DNA of 57,884 nt from an uncultured bacterium. Lineage in GTDB: Bacteria; Cyanobacteriota; Vampirovibrionia; Gastranaerophilales; JAILCC01. The number at the start of each line of letters is the position of its first letter. The stretch's first letter is position 1. The notes below the pieces were generated by a model. The model was not told the DNA's origin and did not search any database. It worked only from the letters and a program-made list of their open reading frames with translations. Below, in pieces: positions 50,179 to 57,884 of this stretch. Made by a program: the position numbers and the translations under genes. Where the stretch lies: assembly GCA_949283935.1 (NCBI GenBank), contig CASDUJ010000034.1, forward strand, positions 1-57,884, in the 5' to 3' direction.

Positions 50179-51288
50179 CTATTTTGGCATTTTTTGTATA
50201 TTTTCATTGCAAGGAATATTTAAAGCAGAAATATCAAGTTTTATTTTACCTTTTGATTGTCTTCTTAAAGTTCGAGAAATTTGAAGAGGATAATTTTCAA
50301 AACCTTTTAATTCTCCATGATTAAGTTTCTCTATGATTGCATCTATATATCTTTGAATATTTTCACCGTAAAATTGAGGATGTTTTTTTACAAATTCCCT
50401 AAAAGGCATACAATCTCTCATATTGTTATCTCTGGAACATTCTACAATATAATTATGCATTTCATTTGAGCCTCCCCCGTTTTTAACTAAAGGAGATTTT
50501 GCTCTAACATGTTCAACTGTACCTAAAGAAGGCATCATCATAGCTTTGATTATATCGTGCGAATTCCTTTCTAATCCAGTTGCAGGATTTTTTTCGGAAA
50601 ATTTAACAATAAATGCACTTCTGTTATTACCTGCTCTTGGCATTTCATGAGCTATTTCAAATATTGTGTCAGCAGCATCTTTTTCGCAAAGAGTATAAAC
50701 TACATCTCCTATTTTTCCAATAAAAGCCCGCCTCTTAAATGTTGAATCATAATTGCCATTAATTATTAAATCTTCTGCACTTATAAGAGTGGCATCTAGC
50801 TTTTTTTTCGATTCTTCAGAAAGAAAACTACCTACAGCTTTTATTCTATCAATAATTTTTAATTCATCTTTGTACAAAGAAATAAGATTCTCAGAACGAA
50901 CAGCATCAAATAATTCTCTAAGATTTTTTTCAGGATATTTATTACTTAAAACTTCTAATAATTGCAAAGTACTCTTTTCAACCTCATGTAATTGATTAGA
51001 ATATTTTTTTAAAACAGGTATAACCTCTTTAGAAGGCGAATCCGGGGGCAATATAAGTGCTTTTTTTATGTCTGCCGGTGTAAGCATTTTTATTCCACAA
51101 CAAGGACAATGAATACCTGCCAATCTTTTTCGCATTCTTTTTCCGTCTGCTCCTGTTCCACCTGAAAAGCTAACAACATCAATAGCAGAAGAATCCAAAT
51201 AATTTTTAGACATGCCAAAATAATTATTCTGATTATTCCAGTCATACTTATGAGAATTAAAAAGAAAATTGATTGCCTTGATAAACAT
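50179..51288 (-). CDS. Unknown protein with CxxC and HNH-like motifs
   Basis: About 369 residues from the ATG at 51288; an in-frame TTG at 51312 gives eight more, but a TATAAT at 51312-51317 (minus) suggests the transcript starts below it. Features: a CPCC pair near residue 60, a long helical middle (about 90-190), then a region EHVRAKSPLVKNGGG...NYIVECSRDNN that resembles an HNH/His-Me nuclease core with Gly loop, Asn and Cys. A SFSG sequence near the N-terminus follows VV. No partner toxin or immunity protein adjoins. It heads the polA-recJ operon, 39 bases before polA, so a role in DNA metabolism is possible but not shown. Confidence 0.6.
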   Translation of the reverse strand: MFIKAINFLFNSHKYDWNNQNNYFGMSKNYLDSSAIDVVSFSGGTGADGKRMRKRLAGIHCPCCGIKMLTPADIKKALILPPDSPSKEVIPVLKKYSNQLHEVEKSTLQLLEVLSNKYPEKNLRELFDAVRSENLISLYKDELKIIDRIKAVGSFLSEESKKKLDATLISAEDLIINGNYDSTFKRRAFIGKIGDVVYTLCEKDAADTIFEIAHEMPRAGNNRSAFIVKFSEKNPATGLERNSHDIIKAMMMPSLGTVEHVRAKSPLVKNGGGSNEMHNYIVECSRDNNMRDCMPFREFVKKHPQFYGENIQRYIDAIIEKLNHGELKGFENYPLQISRTLRRQSKGKIKLDISALNIPCNENIQKMPK

Positions 51289-51378
51289 GTTTCTATAATA
51301 CAAATTGCCCAATTATATGAAAATAATAAAAATTTTTTTTTGCCAAAACCTCAATTTCTTGATTTATACCACAAAATT

Positions 51379-51636
51379 TTACACAAAACTATTTCTGTAT
51401 TTGTATACCAAAAACAAATCCGTAGAAACCAACAACAAATTAAAAACATAAAGATAAAACACAAGATCAAAATTAAAAAGTATTTTGTGAATCATTCCGC
51501 AAATATAACCTACTATCACAAGCCATAAAAACAAACGACTTTTCCCTTTAACATTTTTTGTAGTATAAGTTTTAACTACAGCAGCAGGCCAGCTAGCCCC
51601 AAAACAAATTAACATACCTGCTTCAAAGACACTCAT
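51379..51636 (-). CDS. Small PQ-loop/SemiSWEET-like membrane protein
   Basis: An 85-residue protein with three hydrophobic helices. The first, AGMLICFGASWPAAVVKTY, contains the Trp-Pro that mimics the PQ motif, followed by TKNVKGKSRLFL, a loop found in small PQ-loop proteins. The other two helices are LWLVIVGYICGMIHKILF and FYLYVFNLLLVSTDLFLVY. SemiSWEETs are three-helix sugar transporters that dimerise; substrate here is unknown. I choose the ATG at 51636, six bases after GAGG. A longer start at 51669 is less supported. Confidence 0.7.
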   Translation of the reverse strand: MSVFEAGMLICFGASWPAAVVKTYTTKNVKGKSRLFLWLVIVGYICGMIHKILFNFDLVFYLYVFNLLLVSTDLFLVYKYRNSFV

Positions 51637-51747
51637 TTCAAACCTCATTATTATTAATTCCGCATTCATTATATCTCCAAAAATATTAAGTTATATTAAG
51701 AAAAAATACATTTTGCAACAATTTCTTAACATTTCGCAAGAAAAGGA

Positions 51748-51776
51748 TTGAAAAATCCAATGCAGTTTGATATATT
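51748..51776 (+). promoter_or_regulatory. Sigma-70 promoter of the alternative sigma factor
   Basis: TTGAAA (51748-51753), exact 17-base spacer, TATATT (51771-51776). It lies about 100 bases upstream of the sigma gene start, giving a leader of about 95 bases. Confidence 0.7.
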
Positions 51777-51876
51777 AAATATATATTCATTATATCTTGG
51801 TCGGTTTTATTTTTGCTTTTATTTGTAGCGACTGTATTTTATCTTGGTGTTCGGTTGTTTTTAAGGAGTGTTTATT

Positions 51877-52767
51877 ATGAAGAATTGTGAAGCAGCTAAG
51901 GCTCTGCCTTTAAAATTTGTTCACTTTTGTGGCAAAAACGATGAATTTACACAAAAATATTTAAGAGAAATTGCAAAAATTCCAGTTTTAACTTTTGAAG
52001 AAGAAAAAAAATTGGCCGAAAAAATAAAAAATGGAGATTTAGAAGCCAAAAAGAAACTTATAAAAGCAAATCTTCGTTTAGCAGCTAATATTGCAGCAAA
52101 AATTAAAAATTCAAATATGAGTTTTGCCGATTTAATACAAGAAGCTAACATAGGATTAATTATTGCAGTAGATAAATATAACTACAAACTAGGTTATAAG
52201 TTTAGTACCTATGCCACATGGTGGATAAAACAAGCAGTATTAAAAGCTATTTCTGAACAATCAGGCTGTATGAAGGTTCCTGTTTATGTACAAGAAATCG
52301 TTGGTAAATATTCAAAAATGAAATCAAAACTTGAAAACGAACTTCAAATTACACTTAGCATTAAAGACATGGCCCAAAAAATGGAAATAGATCCACAAAA
52401 ACTTGAAGAATATGTAAATGCCTTCCAAACGAATTATTCCCTTGATGAAAAATTTGAACAAAACGGGGCAAAAGAAACTTCATTACTAGAAATTATTGCA
52501 GACGAAAATGCAACAGCTACAGCAGAAGTTGAATATGAAAATTTAAAAAATTCTCTCTATGAAGCAATAACATGCTTAAAAGAACGCGAAAGAAAAGTAG
52601 TTATTTTTAGGTTTGGTCTTAACAATACAACAAAAAAAACTTTGGACGAAATAGGAAAAATGTATGGAATAACAAAAGAATGCGTACGCCAAACAGAACT
52701 AAGAGCTATCAAAAGATTAAAAGATTTTTGCATCAATAAAGAAATTGGACTATATTGCTGTCAATAA
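51877..52767 (+). CDS. Alternative RNA polymerase sigma-70 factor (group 2/3)
   Basis: A 296-residue sigma factor. Region 1.2 includes QKYLREIAKIPVLTFEEE; region 2 has ANLRLAANIAAK, FADLIQEANIGLIIAVDKYN and YKFSTYATWWIKQAV (core and -10 binding); region 3 follows, and region 4 ends with an LDEIGKMYGITKECVRQTEL helix-turn-helix for the -35 element. It lacks the long N-terminal region 1.1 of RpoD, so it is not the housekeeping factor. The ATG at 51877 follows AAGGAG. It has its own promoter and terminator. The trigger and regulon are unknown; the STAS protein elsewhere in this window may not be connected. Confidence 0.92.
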   Translation: MKNCEAAKALPLKFVHFCGKNDEFTQKYLREIAKIPVLTFEEEKKLAEKIKNGDLEAKKKLIKANLRLAANIAAKIKNSNMSFADLIQEANIGLIIAVDKYNYKLGYKFSTYATWWIKQAVLKAISEQSGCMKVPVYVQEIVGKYSKMKSKLENELQITLSIKDMAQKMEIDPQKLEEYVNAFQTNYSLDEKFEQNGAKETSLLEIIADENATATAEVEYENLKNSLYEAITCLKERERKVVIFRFGLNNTTKKTLDEIGKMYGITKECVRQTELRAIKRLKDFCINKEIGLYCCQ

Positions 52768-52855
52768 ATAAAGCATATATTTCATCTTTTTAGAGGATTT
52801 ATTCTATATAAGAAATTTGTTATAGTGTTATCGATAATGGAGAGTATAATTCTAT

Positions 52856-52900
52856 AAGCAGGGGAGATTAGTTTCGATACACGAAAAAACCTGCTTTTTT
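52856..52900 (+). terminator. Intrinsic terminator after the sigma factor gene
   Basis: Stem AAGCAGG (52856-52862) and CCTGCTT (52890-52896) with a 27-base loop, then a T-run. The stem is short relative to the loop but is followed by six T. Confidence 0.6.
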
Positions 52901-52922
52901 ACTATCGATTTTTAGGGTTTAT

Positions 52923-53390
52923 TTAAAAATCATTTCTTTTGGGATCCGTACTTCCGACACCAAATAAATCAGACAATATAAAAGATCCTGCTTTTATTGC
53001 CAATAATCCTGCTGCTATTTTGTTTATAATCGGAATTTTGATTAAAGAAAATTTACCTTTTCCTGTAAACAAAGCAACAGCTCCAAGTCCTAGCGTAGTA
53101 AAATTATTTCCAATTTGATCAACAAGACTTACAACAAAGCCTACGGTATTATCTTTTAGTCTAAGCAACCAATTATCTAAATACCAATTTCTCACCCACT
53201 TCTGTAAACCGCTTGTGACAGTACTTTCGCCATCTGTAGAATCTGTTCTCAAATACACGTCATTTAATCTTTCTAGTTGTTTTGCATTAACATATCTGGA
53301 AGATTGCCTACGAACATTAGTCACTGTATCATAACCTGAAATACCAAGAGCAGATAAGCCTATTATTTTTGCTAAGAGATTGCCAACCAT
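52923..53390 (-). CDS. Hypothetical membrane-associated protein
   Basis: A 155-residue protein of unknown function. The N-terminus (LLAKIIGLSALGISGYDTV) is hydrophobic and could be a membrane helix or uncleaved signal. A polar region with QSSRYVNAKQLERLNDVYLR follows, then NNFTTLGLGAVALFTGKGKF and IINKIAAGLLAIKAGSFILS as two more hydrophobic segments. It starts two bases after the stop of the upstream minus-strand gene, so they are translationally coupled. Composition resembles the unknown protein at 38862-39440. Confidence 0.65.
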   Translation of the reverse strand: MVGNLLAKIIGLSALGISGYDTVTNVRRQSSRYVNAKQLERLNDVYLRTDSTDGESTVTSGLQKWVRNWYLDNWLLRLKDNTVGFVVSLVDQIGNNFTTLGLGAVALFTGKGKFSLIKIPIINKIAAGLLAIKAGSFILSDLFGVGSTDPKRNDF

Positions 53391-53392
53391 GA

Positions 53393-54094
53393 TTATGTGC
53401 CTTTCTTGTTGTTATTGTTCGTTGGAGGATAATGCGAATTATCTGGAACAGTCATTTTTGTTTGTGACATTTTTAATAAACTGTCTGCAGCTTGGATTGC
53501 ATCTGCAGAATAATTTGTTTTGGATGCTTGAATATTCTTTAATATCTGCTCTGTTTGACTATTACCTTGAGCATAGCCTGAACTTAAAATACTCATTGCA
53601 ACAGCTTTAACAGTTGGATTTGGATCTTGCAAAGCTAAATTTAGAAGTGCCGTCAAAGAAGGATTATTTAATCTGCTTTTATCCTCTTTAAATCTGTCCA
53701 AAATTTCTTTTACTGCACTTTTTCTAAGTTCAACACTTGGGTTCCTTAAATAATTTTCGAGATTTTTTATGTAATTATCGGTAAGAATCACAACTTGTCT
53801 TTTTTTGTTCTTATCAGATGAACCAGATAGATTATCTTTGGGATAACTTTGTTGCAAAGCTTGCTGCACACTTTGAGGATGAGTTACATTTGTAGTCTGG
53901 GTAACTCCACCTTTATATCGATCCAGATAATAAGCTGGAGGATAACAAAAATAGGGATAATAGGCAGGATAAGGCATCATTGGCATAGCATAAGGAAGCA
54001 TAGCGCCACCTAAACTAGCAGAAGGATTGTTTATATGAATATTAATAGTACCTGAACCATTATATGGAATTGATGTTGGTTGCGTTTGTGTCAT
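53393..54094 (-). CDS. Hypothetical HEAT-repeat-like protein with Pro/Tyr-rich N-terminus
   Basis: A 233-residue protein. Residues 20-60 are rich in Pro, Tyr and Met (MPMMPYPAYYPYF), a low-complexity segment without a signal peptide. From about residue 100 the pattern is helical and repeat-like: YLRNPSVELRKSAVKEILDR, LNLALQDPNPTVKAVAMSIL, which resembles HEAT/armadillo-type repeats used for protein contacts. A polar Asn/Lys tail closes it. It is coupled to the following membrane-associated gene. The role could be scaffold; no enzyme motif is present. Confidence 0.68.
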   Translation of the reverse strand: MTQTQPTSIPYNGSGTINIHINNPSASLGGAMLPYAMPMMPYPAYYPYFCYPPAYYLDRYKGGVTQTTNVTHPQSVQQALQQSYPKDNLSGSSDKNKKRQVVILTDNYIKNLENYLRNPSVELRKSAVKEILDRFKEDKSRLNNPSLTALLNLALQDPNPTVKAVAMSILSSGYAQGNSQTEQILKNIQASKTNYSADAIQAADSLLKMSQTKMTVPDNSHYPPTNNNNKKGT

Positions 54095-54390
54095 AAAACA
54101 CCTAATATTATCCTTACCTTACATATATATAAAAAAAATGTTACGTACTTTTTTGCTTTTTAAAGTAAATTTTCGATTTCAAATTAACATAACTTTACAA
54201 AATTATTTTGTAAAATGAAGCTTTTTGTAGATAATTTAAAAGTTACTCAAAAAAAAATACAAAAAAAATGTTGTAACAACAACATTTTTTTTGTATTTAA
54301 AAGATTGCTTATCGTTTTATTCTTAGCTAAAATTGCCCAATATGCTTTTTGTTAAATATTTATTAGAGAATTAAGAAACGAGAGGAAAAG
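54095..54390. other. Divergent intergenic region with a long perfect hairpin
   Basis: The nearly 300-base gap between the HEAT-like gene and the TolC fusion gene contains a 20-pair perfect inverted repeat (see next entry) and very AT-rich DNA. No complete promoter pair is named with confidence. Confidence 0.5.
54255..54298 (-). promoter_or_regulatory. Twenty-pair perfect inverted repeat in a divergent region
   Basis: The left arm (54255-54274) and right arm (54279-54298) are perfectly complementary with a 4-base loop. On the minus strand it is followed by a run of T, like a terminator, but it lies upstream, not downstream, of the minus-strand gene. It may be an attenuator in that gene's leader, a binding site, or a short mobile inverted-repeat relic. 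Confidence 0.65.
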
Positions 54391-56799
54391 ATGAAAAAAA
54401 TTTTATGTTTACTGCTGAGTATTGTTATGCTTGTAATGCAGACAGGTCTTGCATTAGCTATACAAGAAGGCCCCGTATCTGTTCTTAAAGAACCTACATA
54501 CAATAAAGATGCGAGAACAATATCTTATGCATTTGTATTTGATGGACCATCGGATAAAAATCGAACTTTTTTGGAAGAATTTAAAAAATCAATTATTCAA
54601 ACTACAGCTCCTGATTTTAAAGCTATATTCCCAAAAGAATATATATTTACAGGAGATTGGACTAAAAAAGGAGCTCAAGCTGCGAGCGATAAAGCAATGG
54701 CATCAAAGGCTACAATGGTTGTATCTCTAGGTTATTTGTCTTCTAAATATTTTAACGAAATGAAATCAAAGAAAAAATTTGTTGTAACGATTGATCAATA
54801 CGGATTAAAAGATTTAGGAGAAGATTTTTTTAACCCCGTAAGACAATCAGCAAAAGGAATTTTATTGTTTAAAAAACTAGTAAATTTCAACAAAGCAGCA
54901 ATTTTAATGACAGAAAGTTACTACCAGACCCGTTCAAATTGGGATGAATATGGCAAATCAAAGCTCCCAGGAATAAATTTCACAGTTATACCTGTTAATG
55001 GGGACCCAAAAGCAGCATTAAGTAAAATTCCAACTGATTGCGATGCAGTAATATTTACACCACTTTATAACTTATCCGTAGAAAAGAAGCAATTTCTTGT
55101 AGATAAATTAAACGAACAAAAAGTATACACATATTCAACTGTAGGTAAAGAAGATGTAGAAATGGGAGTATTAATGGGAGCAGGAGCTCTTGATATTGAC
55201 AAAAAAATTGCCGAAGCTACTTCTTTTAACATAAAAGGCGTTTTAAATGGTGACAGAAAATTTGATTCAAAAATTTCTTTTTATGAAGATCAAATTTTAT
55301 ACATAAACAAAGATACAGCAGAATTGGTAGGGCACAAACCTCATCTTAGGGTATTAGACACGGCAGAAGTAATTTCCAATAAAAAGCCTGAGATTTACAC
55401 CCTTGGAGCCATATTTAATAAACTGGAAACTCAAAACCTTGACATAAAAAGAGCAGAAAAGCTTGTAAGTGCAGCAAGAAGAGCTTCTGCAGCAGCTATA
55501 TTAAGGTACTTACCGACTTTTGGAATAACTTTAGGTTATCAACAATATAATGAAGATTATGCAGATTCAGCAAGACTTTCATTACCAGAAAAAACAGGAA
55601 TATTTTCTCTTGGTTTTGAGCAAGTTATTTATTCACCAGAACTAGTTACCAATATTTTGGTTAAACACAAACAAATAAATTTTCAAAAATCAGAAAGAAT
55701 TTTAACTGAGCAAACCATGGGAATAAATGTAGCATTTTTGTACGTAGATACACTTATGCTAGAAAACATGATAAAAATTCAAAAAGAATACGTTCAAGAA
55801 TCTCGAGAAAATTTAGCAATAGCTAGAGTACGTGAAAAGATGGGCAAATGCGGAAAAGAAGAAGCTTTAAGATGGGCTGCTCAATTAAGCGTAAACGAGC
55901 AACATTTAATTGAAATGAATGCTGCTTTAAAAAATTTAAAAATAGACATAAACAAATTACTAAGTCAAAATCCTACAATTGAATTTGAACTAGCTGAACT
56001 AAAAGCAAATGATCCGGCATTTTACACCAGCGAAATTAATTTAATTAATTATGTTACAACCGAAGATGCAATAGAAAAATTTACCAAAATGCTTGTAGAG
56101 GAAGCATACAAAGTATCTCCGGAATTAGCAAAATTAAAAGCTGCAATAAAAATGAAAAAATATGAAATGGGAATGTATTACCAAAAATTCATATTACCTA
56201 GCGCAAAGCTAACCTATGAATACACATCATTAATTGACCCGCAATATACTGGAGACATTAATGTATTACAACCCCTTGGGCCTAATGGCAGCCATATTCC
56301 TGTTGCTTTAGGTCATCCAAATTCAACTAACGGTAAATTTGGCATATACGCACAATGGAAACCAATAGAAGGTGGTACAAAAGTTGCAGAAATAGCCAGA
56401 ACAAAAGCTGAATTAGACGAGCTTAAACTGTACGAAGAAGAAGTAAAACAAGAACTTGAAAGACATATTAGAGATGTAATAAACCGAGCTATAGCAGCAT
56501 ACATAGTTATTGAAAAGAAATATAAAGCTATGTACGCCTCCAAAGAAAATTACCTTATGGTAAAAAGAACATATTTACAAGGAGATATGAGTATAGCCCA
56601 ATTAACTGACGCACAAAAGGTTTATTTAGATTCAAAAGTAGATGCAATGAATTCTCAATATGAATTTTTCAAAGAACTTTTATGGGTACAAAGAGGCTTA
56701 TGCTCTGTAAATTGGCAAAAAGCTAATCCTGATGCTAAAAAATTCATTCAAAACATAAAAGATTCCTTAGAAGAAAAAAGTGATATTCAACTTTTGTAA
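54391..56799 (+). CDS. TolC-family outer-membrane protein with N-terminal periplasmic-binding-protein-like domain
   Basis: An 802-residue exported protein. Signal peptide at residues 1-24. Residues 30-300 resemble an ABC-type periplasmic binding fold (ABC_sub_bind style): alternating strands and helices with YAFVFDGPSDKNRTFLEEF, a MVVSLGYLSSKYF strand, KGILLFKKLVNFNKAAILM and TYSTVGKEDVEMGVLMG. From about residue 345 the TolC pattern begins: LETQNLDIKRAEKLVSAARR, then long helical hairpins (residues about 430-520 and 570-610), beta-strand segments near YLPTFGITLGYQQY and LPSAKLTYEYTS, and a second hairpin at 690-770. Normal TolC is about 450-500 residues. The fusion is unusual; it may gate or receive a ligand at the channel. 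No pump genes adjoin. Confidence 0.8.
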   Translation: MKKILCLLLSIVMLVMQTGLALAIQEGPVSVLKEPTYNKDARTISYAFVFDGPSDKNRTFLEEFKKSIIQTTAPDFKAIFPKEYIFTGDWTKKGAQAASDKAMASKATMVVSLGYLSSKYFNEMKSKKKFVVTIDQYGLKDLGEDFFNPVRQSAKGILLFKKLVNFNKAAILMTESYYQTRSNWDEYGKSKLPGINFTVIPVNGDPKAALSKIPTDCDAVIFTPLYNLSVEKKQFLVDKLNEQKVYTYSTVGKEDVEMGVLMGAGALDIDKKIAEATSFNIKGVLNGDRKFDSKISFYEDQILYINKDTAELVGHKPHLRVLDTAEVISNKKPEIYTLGAIFNKLETQNLDIKRAEKLVSAARRASAAAILRYLPTFGITLGYQQYNEDYADSARLSLPEKTGIFSLGFEQVIYSPELVTNILVKHKQINFQKSERILTEQTMGINVAFLYVDTLMLENMIKIQKEYVQESRENLAIARVREKMGKCGKEEALRWAAQLSVNEQHLIEMNAALKNLKIDINKLLSQNPTIEFELAELKANDPAFYTSEINLINYVTTEDAIEKFTKMLVEEAYKVSPELAKLKAAIKMKKYEMGMYYQKFILPSAKLTYEYTSLIDPQYTGDINVLQPLGPNGSHIPVALGHPNSTNGKFGIYAQWKPIEGGTKVAEIARTKAELDELKLYEEEVKQELERHIRDVINRAIAAYIVIEKKYKAMYASKENYLMVKRTYLQGDMSIAQLTDAQKVYLDSKVDAMNSQYEFFKELLWVQRGLCSVNWQKANPDAKKFIQNIKDSLEEKSDIQLL

Positions 56800-56810
56800 T
56801 TATGTTAATA

Positions 56811-56852
56811 AAAAACAAAAAGCTGCAACAAAATTTGCAGCTTTTTGTTTTT
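56811..56852 (+). terminator. Intrinsic terminator after the TolC fusion gene
   Basis: Perfect stem of about 18 pairs (core GCTGCAA / TTGCAGC) with flanking A-run and T-run; it can act in both directions, serving the small minus-strand gene as well. Confidence 0.9.
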
Positions 56853-56863
56853 GTAAGAATTAA

Positions 56864-57052
56864 CTAAATTTTTAAATCCAGAATATTTTTTTCCGCACAA
56901 TTTTTAATAGGTTTTGGTAATTTATGGTATGTATTTATTTTTTCGTATTTCATAGGAATTCTTTGTTTATTAAATATTTCTTTCGGTAAATACTTAGAAT
57001 TAACTAGCGAGCAGGTAATTTTTTTTGCAGAATTACTTAAATTAATAACCAT
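56864..57052 (-). CDS. Small hypothetical protein
   Basis: A 62-residue basic protein with no signal peptide or transmembrane segment, starting at the ATG 57052, five bases after GGAGG (the better of two in-frame starts). It has two Cys and several Lys/Asn-rich turns. No family recognised. It lies between the TolC-fusion terminator and ftsH, transcribed away from ftsH; the good ribosome-binding site supports a real gene. Confidence 0.55.
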   Translation of the reverse strand: MVINLSNSAKKITCSLVNSKYLPKEIFNKQRIPMKYEKINTYHKLPKPIKNCAEKNILDLKI

Positions 57053-57155
57053 AACGACCTCCATTTGGTACTAATCATTTACATTGTAGTAAAAACAAAC
57101 ATATATAAAATTGCTACGTAAAATTTTGTTATTTTATTTAATATTTATTTTTTGG

Positions 57156-57164
57156 TGTTATAAT
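57156..57164 (+). promoter_or_regulatory. Extended -10 promoter of ftsH
   Basis: TGTTATAAT is a perfect extended -10 element (TGn plus TATAAT), 30 bases before the ftsH start; the -35 region is weak, which is normal for extended -10 promoters. Confidence 0.55.
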
Positions 57165-57193
57165 CAAAAAAGCAAAGTATAAGAGGGATTAAA

Positions 57194-57884
57194 ATGCAAA
57201 AATACCAAACATCAGGAGTATACATCATAGCAATAATATTAATTGCATTATTTGCAGCTTCATTTATGGGAGAACGACCTCAAACAATTAAAAATATTTC
57301 ATATTCTCAAATGGTAGAAAAAGTTAAAACAGGAGAAATTTCTTCAATTTCAATTACCGGAGATAAAGCAGATGCTACTTTAAAAAAATCTGAAGGTGAT
57401 GTAAAAACTTTAAGTACCATTATTCCGTTAAATGGCTACACATTTATTCCATTACTTGAAGAAAAAGGAATTGATATTTCAGTTAAAGGCGAAAATAATC
57501 CTAGCGTATGGTCAACACTAGCTGGGCCTATAGTATTTGCAATAGCTTTGTTGATAATATTTTTTGTTATATTTAAAGGTATCCAAGCTGGCGGTTCACA
57601 AGCAATGTCTTTTGGAAAAAGCAAAGCTAAATTAATGATGGATAACAAAGTAAAAGTAACATTCAAAGATGTAGCCGGAATAGATGAAGAAAAACAAGAA
57701 CTTGAGGAAATAGTTGATTTTCTAAAAAATGGAGAAAAATATATTTCTTTAGGAGCCAAAATACCAAAAGGAGTACTACTTGTAGGTGCTCCTGGAACAG
57801 GGAAAACTCTTATGGCAAAAGCTGTAGCAGGCGAAGCTGGAGTTCCTTTCTTTTCTATAAGTGGTTCAGATTTTGTTGAAAGGT
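57194..57884 (+). CDS. ftsH: ATP-dependent zinc metalloprotease FtsH (partial, continues past right edge)
   Basis: The first 230 codons of FtsH. It begins with a membrane helix ([19 protein letters not shown]), then a periplasmic domain (residues about 30-110), a second helix ([20 protein letters not shown]) and the AAA start: [20 protein letters not shown], then the Walker A region [20 protein letters not shown] and [13 protein letters not shown], where the sequence is cut. FtsH is a membrane hexamer that unfolds and degrades misassembled membrane proteins and regulators. The protease HEAGH motif is outside the window. The ATG follows AGAGGG with a 7-base spacer. Confidence 0.97.
   Translation, partial: MQKYQTSGVYIIAIILIALFAASFMGERPQTIKNISYSQMVEKVKTGEISSISITGDKADATLKKSEGDVKTLSTIIPLNGYTFIPLLEEKGIDISVKGENNPSVWSTLAGPIVFAIALLIIFFVIFKGIQAGGSQAMSFGKSKAKLMMDNKVKVTFKDVAGIDEEKQELEEIVDFLKNGEKYISLGAKIPKGVLLVGAPGTGKTLMAKAVAGEAGVPFFSISGSDFVER

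Noticed and set aside
51250-51528. Plus-strand frame overlapping the PQ-loop gene
   Set aside because: Composition is Lys/Ile/Gln low complexity, complement of the membrane-protein codons, and no Shine-Dalgarno is present.

Overview
The window is AT-rich, densely packed bacterial chromosome with standard TGA stops and mostly short gaps. Gram-negative traits are present: two TolC-type or TolC-like systems, a family 9 glycosyltransferase and diaminopimelate decarboxylase. Superoxide reductase beside ferritin suggests an anaerobe or microaerophile. The very AT-rich genome, the prepilin signature FTLAEVLITLAILGVV, and many lineage-specific secreted or membrane proteins fit a gut member of the Vampirovibrionia (Gastranaerophilales, the non-photosynthetic sister group of Cyanobacteria). 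This placement is inferred from the overall character and was not tested by phylogeny.

Left region (1-14087, minus strand): one uninterrupted reading frame of about 4,695 visible codons, open at the left edge. It encodes a type IV prepilin-like N-terminus and pilin-type head, then a Cys-rich stalk, a Pro/Asp/Gly linker, and eight large cassettes. Each cassette is a predicted beta-helix made of GLUG repeats, closed by a Cys-rich module. The eighth cassette carries an inserted DUF1566/Lcl_C-like domain. This is the most unusual object in the window.

Middle region (14.4-30.8 kb): a STAS-domain protein and two translationally coupled paralogous exported coiled-coil proteins are followed by dnaB, thymidine kinase, rlmH and a GT9 glycosyltransferase. 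Next come a small HTH regulator with a G8 tract in its ribosome-binding site, the rimM-trmD-uppP operon, the superoxide reductase/ferritin pair, mazG, an M49-like peptidase and ffh.

Region 30.9-44.2 kb: aspS-nusB-ftsY lie upstream of ffh in the same direction, giving protein synthesis and targeting genes together. Then come an ArsB/NhaD-type transporter, an MpaA-like M14 amidase, a CcdA/thioredoxin pair, a site-2 protease, YraN, and an operon of lysA, cdaA (c-di-AMP synthase), a GT4 glycosyltransferase and an HD-GYP response regulator. That operon links cell-wall precursor synthesis with nucleotide second messengers.

Right region (44.2-57.9 kb): a replication/repair operon (HNH-like protein, polA, a secreted protein, recJ), a PQ-loop membrane protein, an alternative sigma-70 factor with a good promoter, two lineage-type unknown proteins, a TolC protein fused to a periplasmic-binding-protein-like domain, and the start of ftsH, cut by the right edge. 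No rRNA, tRNA, CRISPR array, transposase or prophage gene was recognised.
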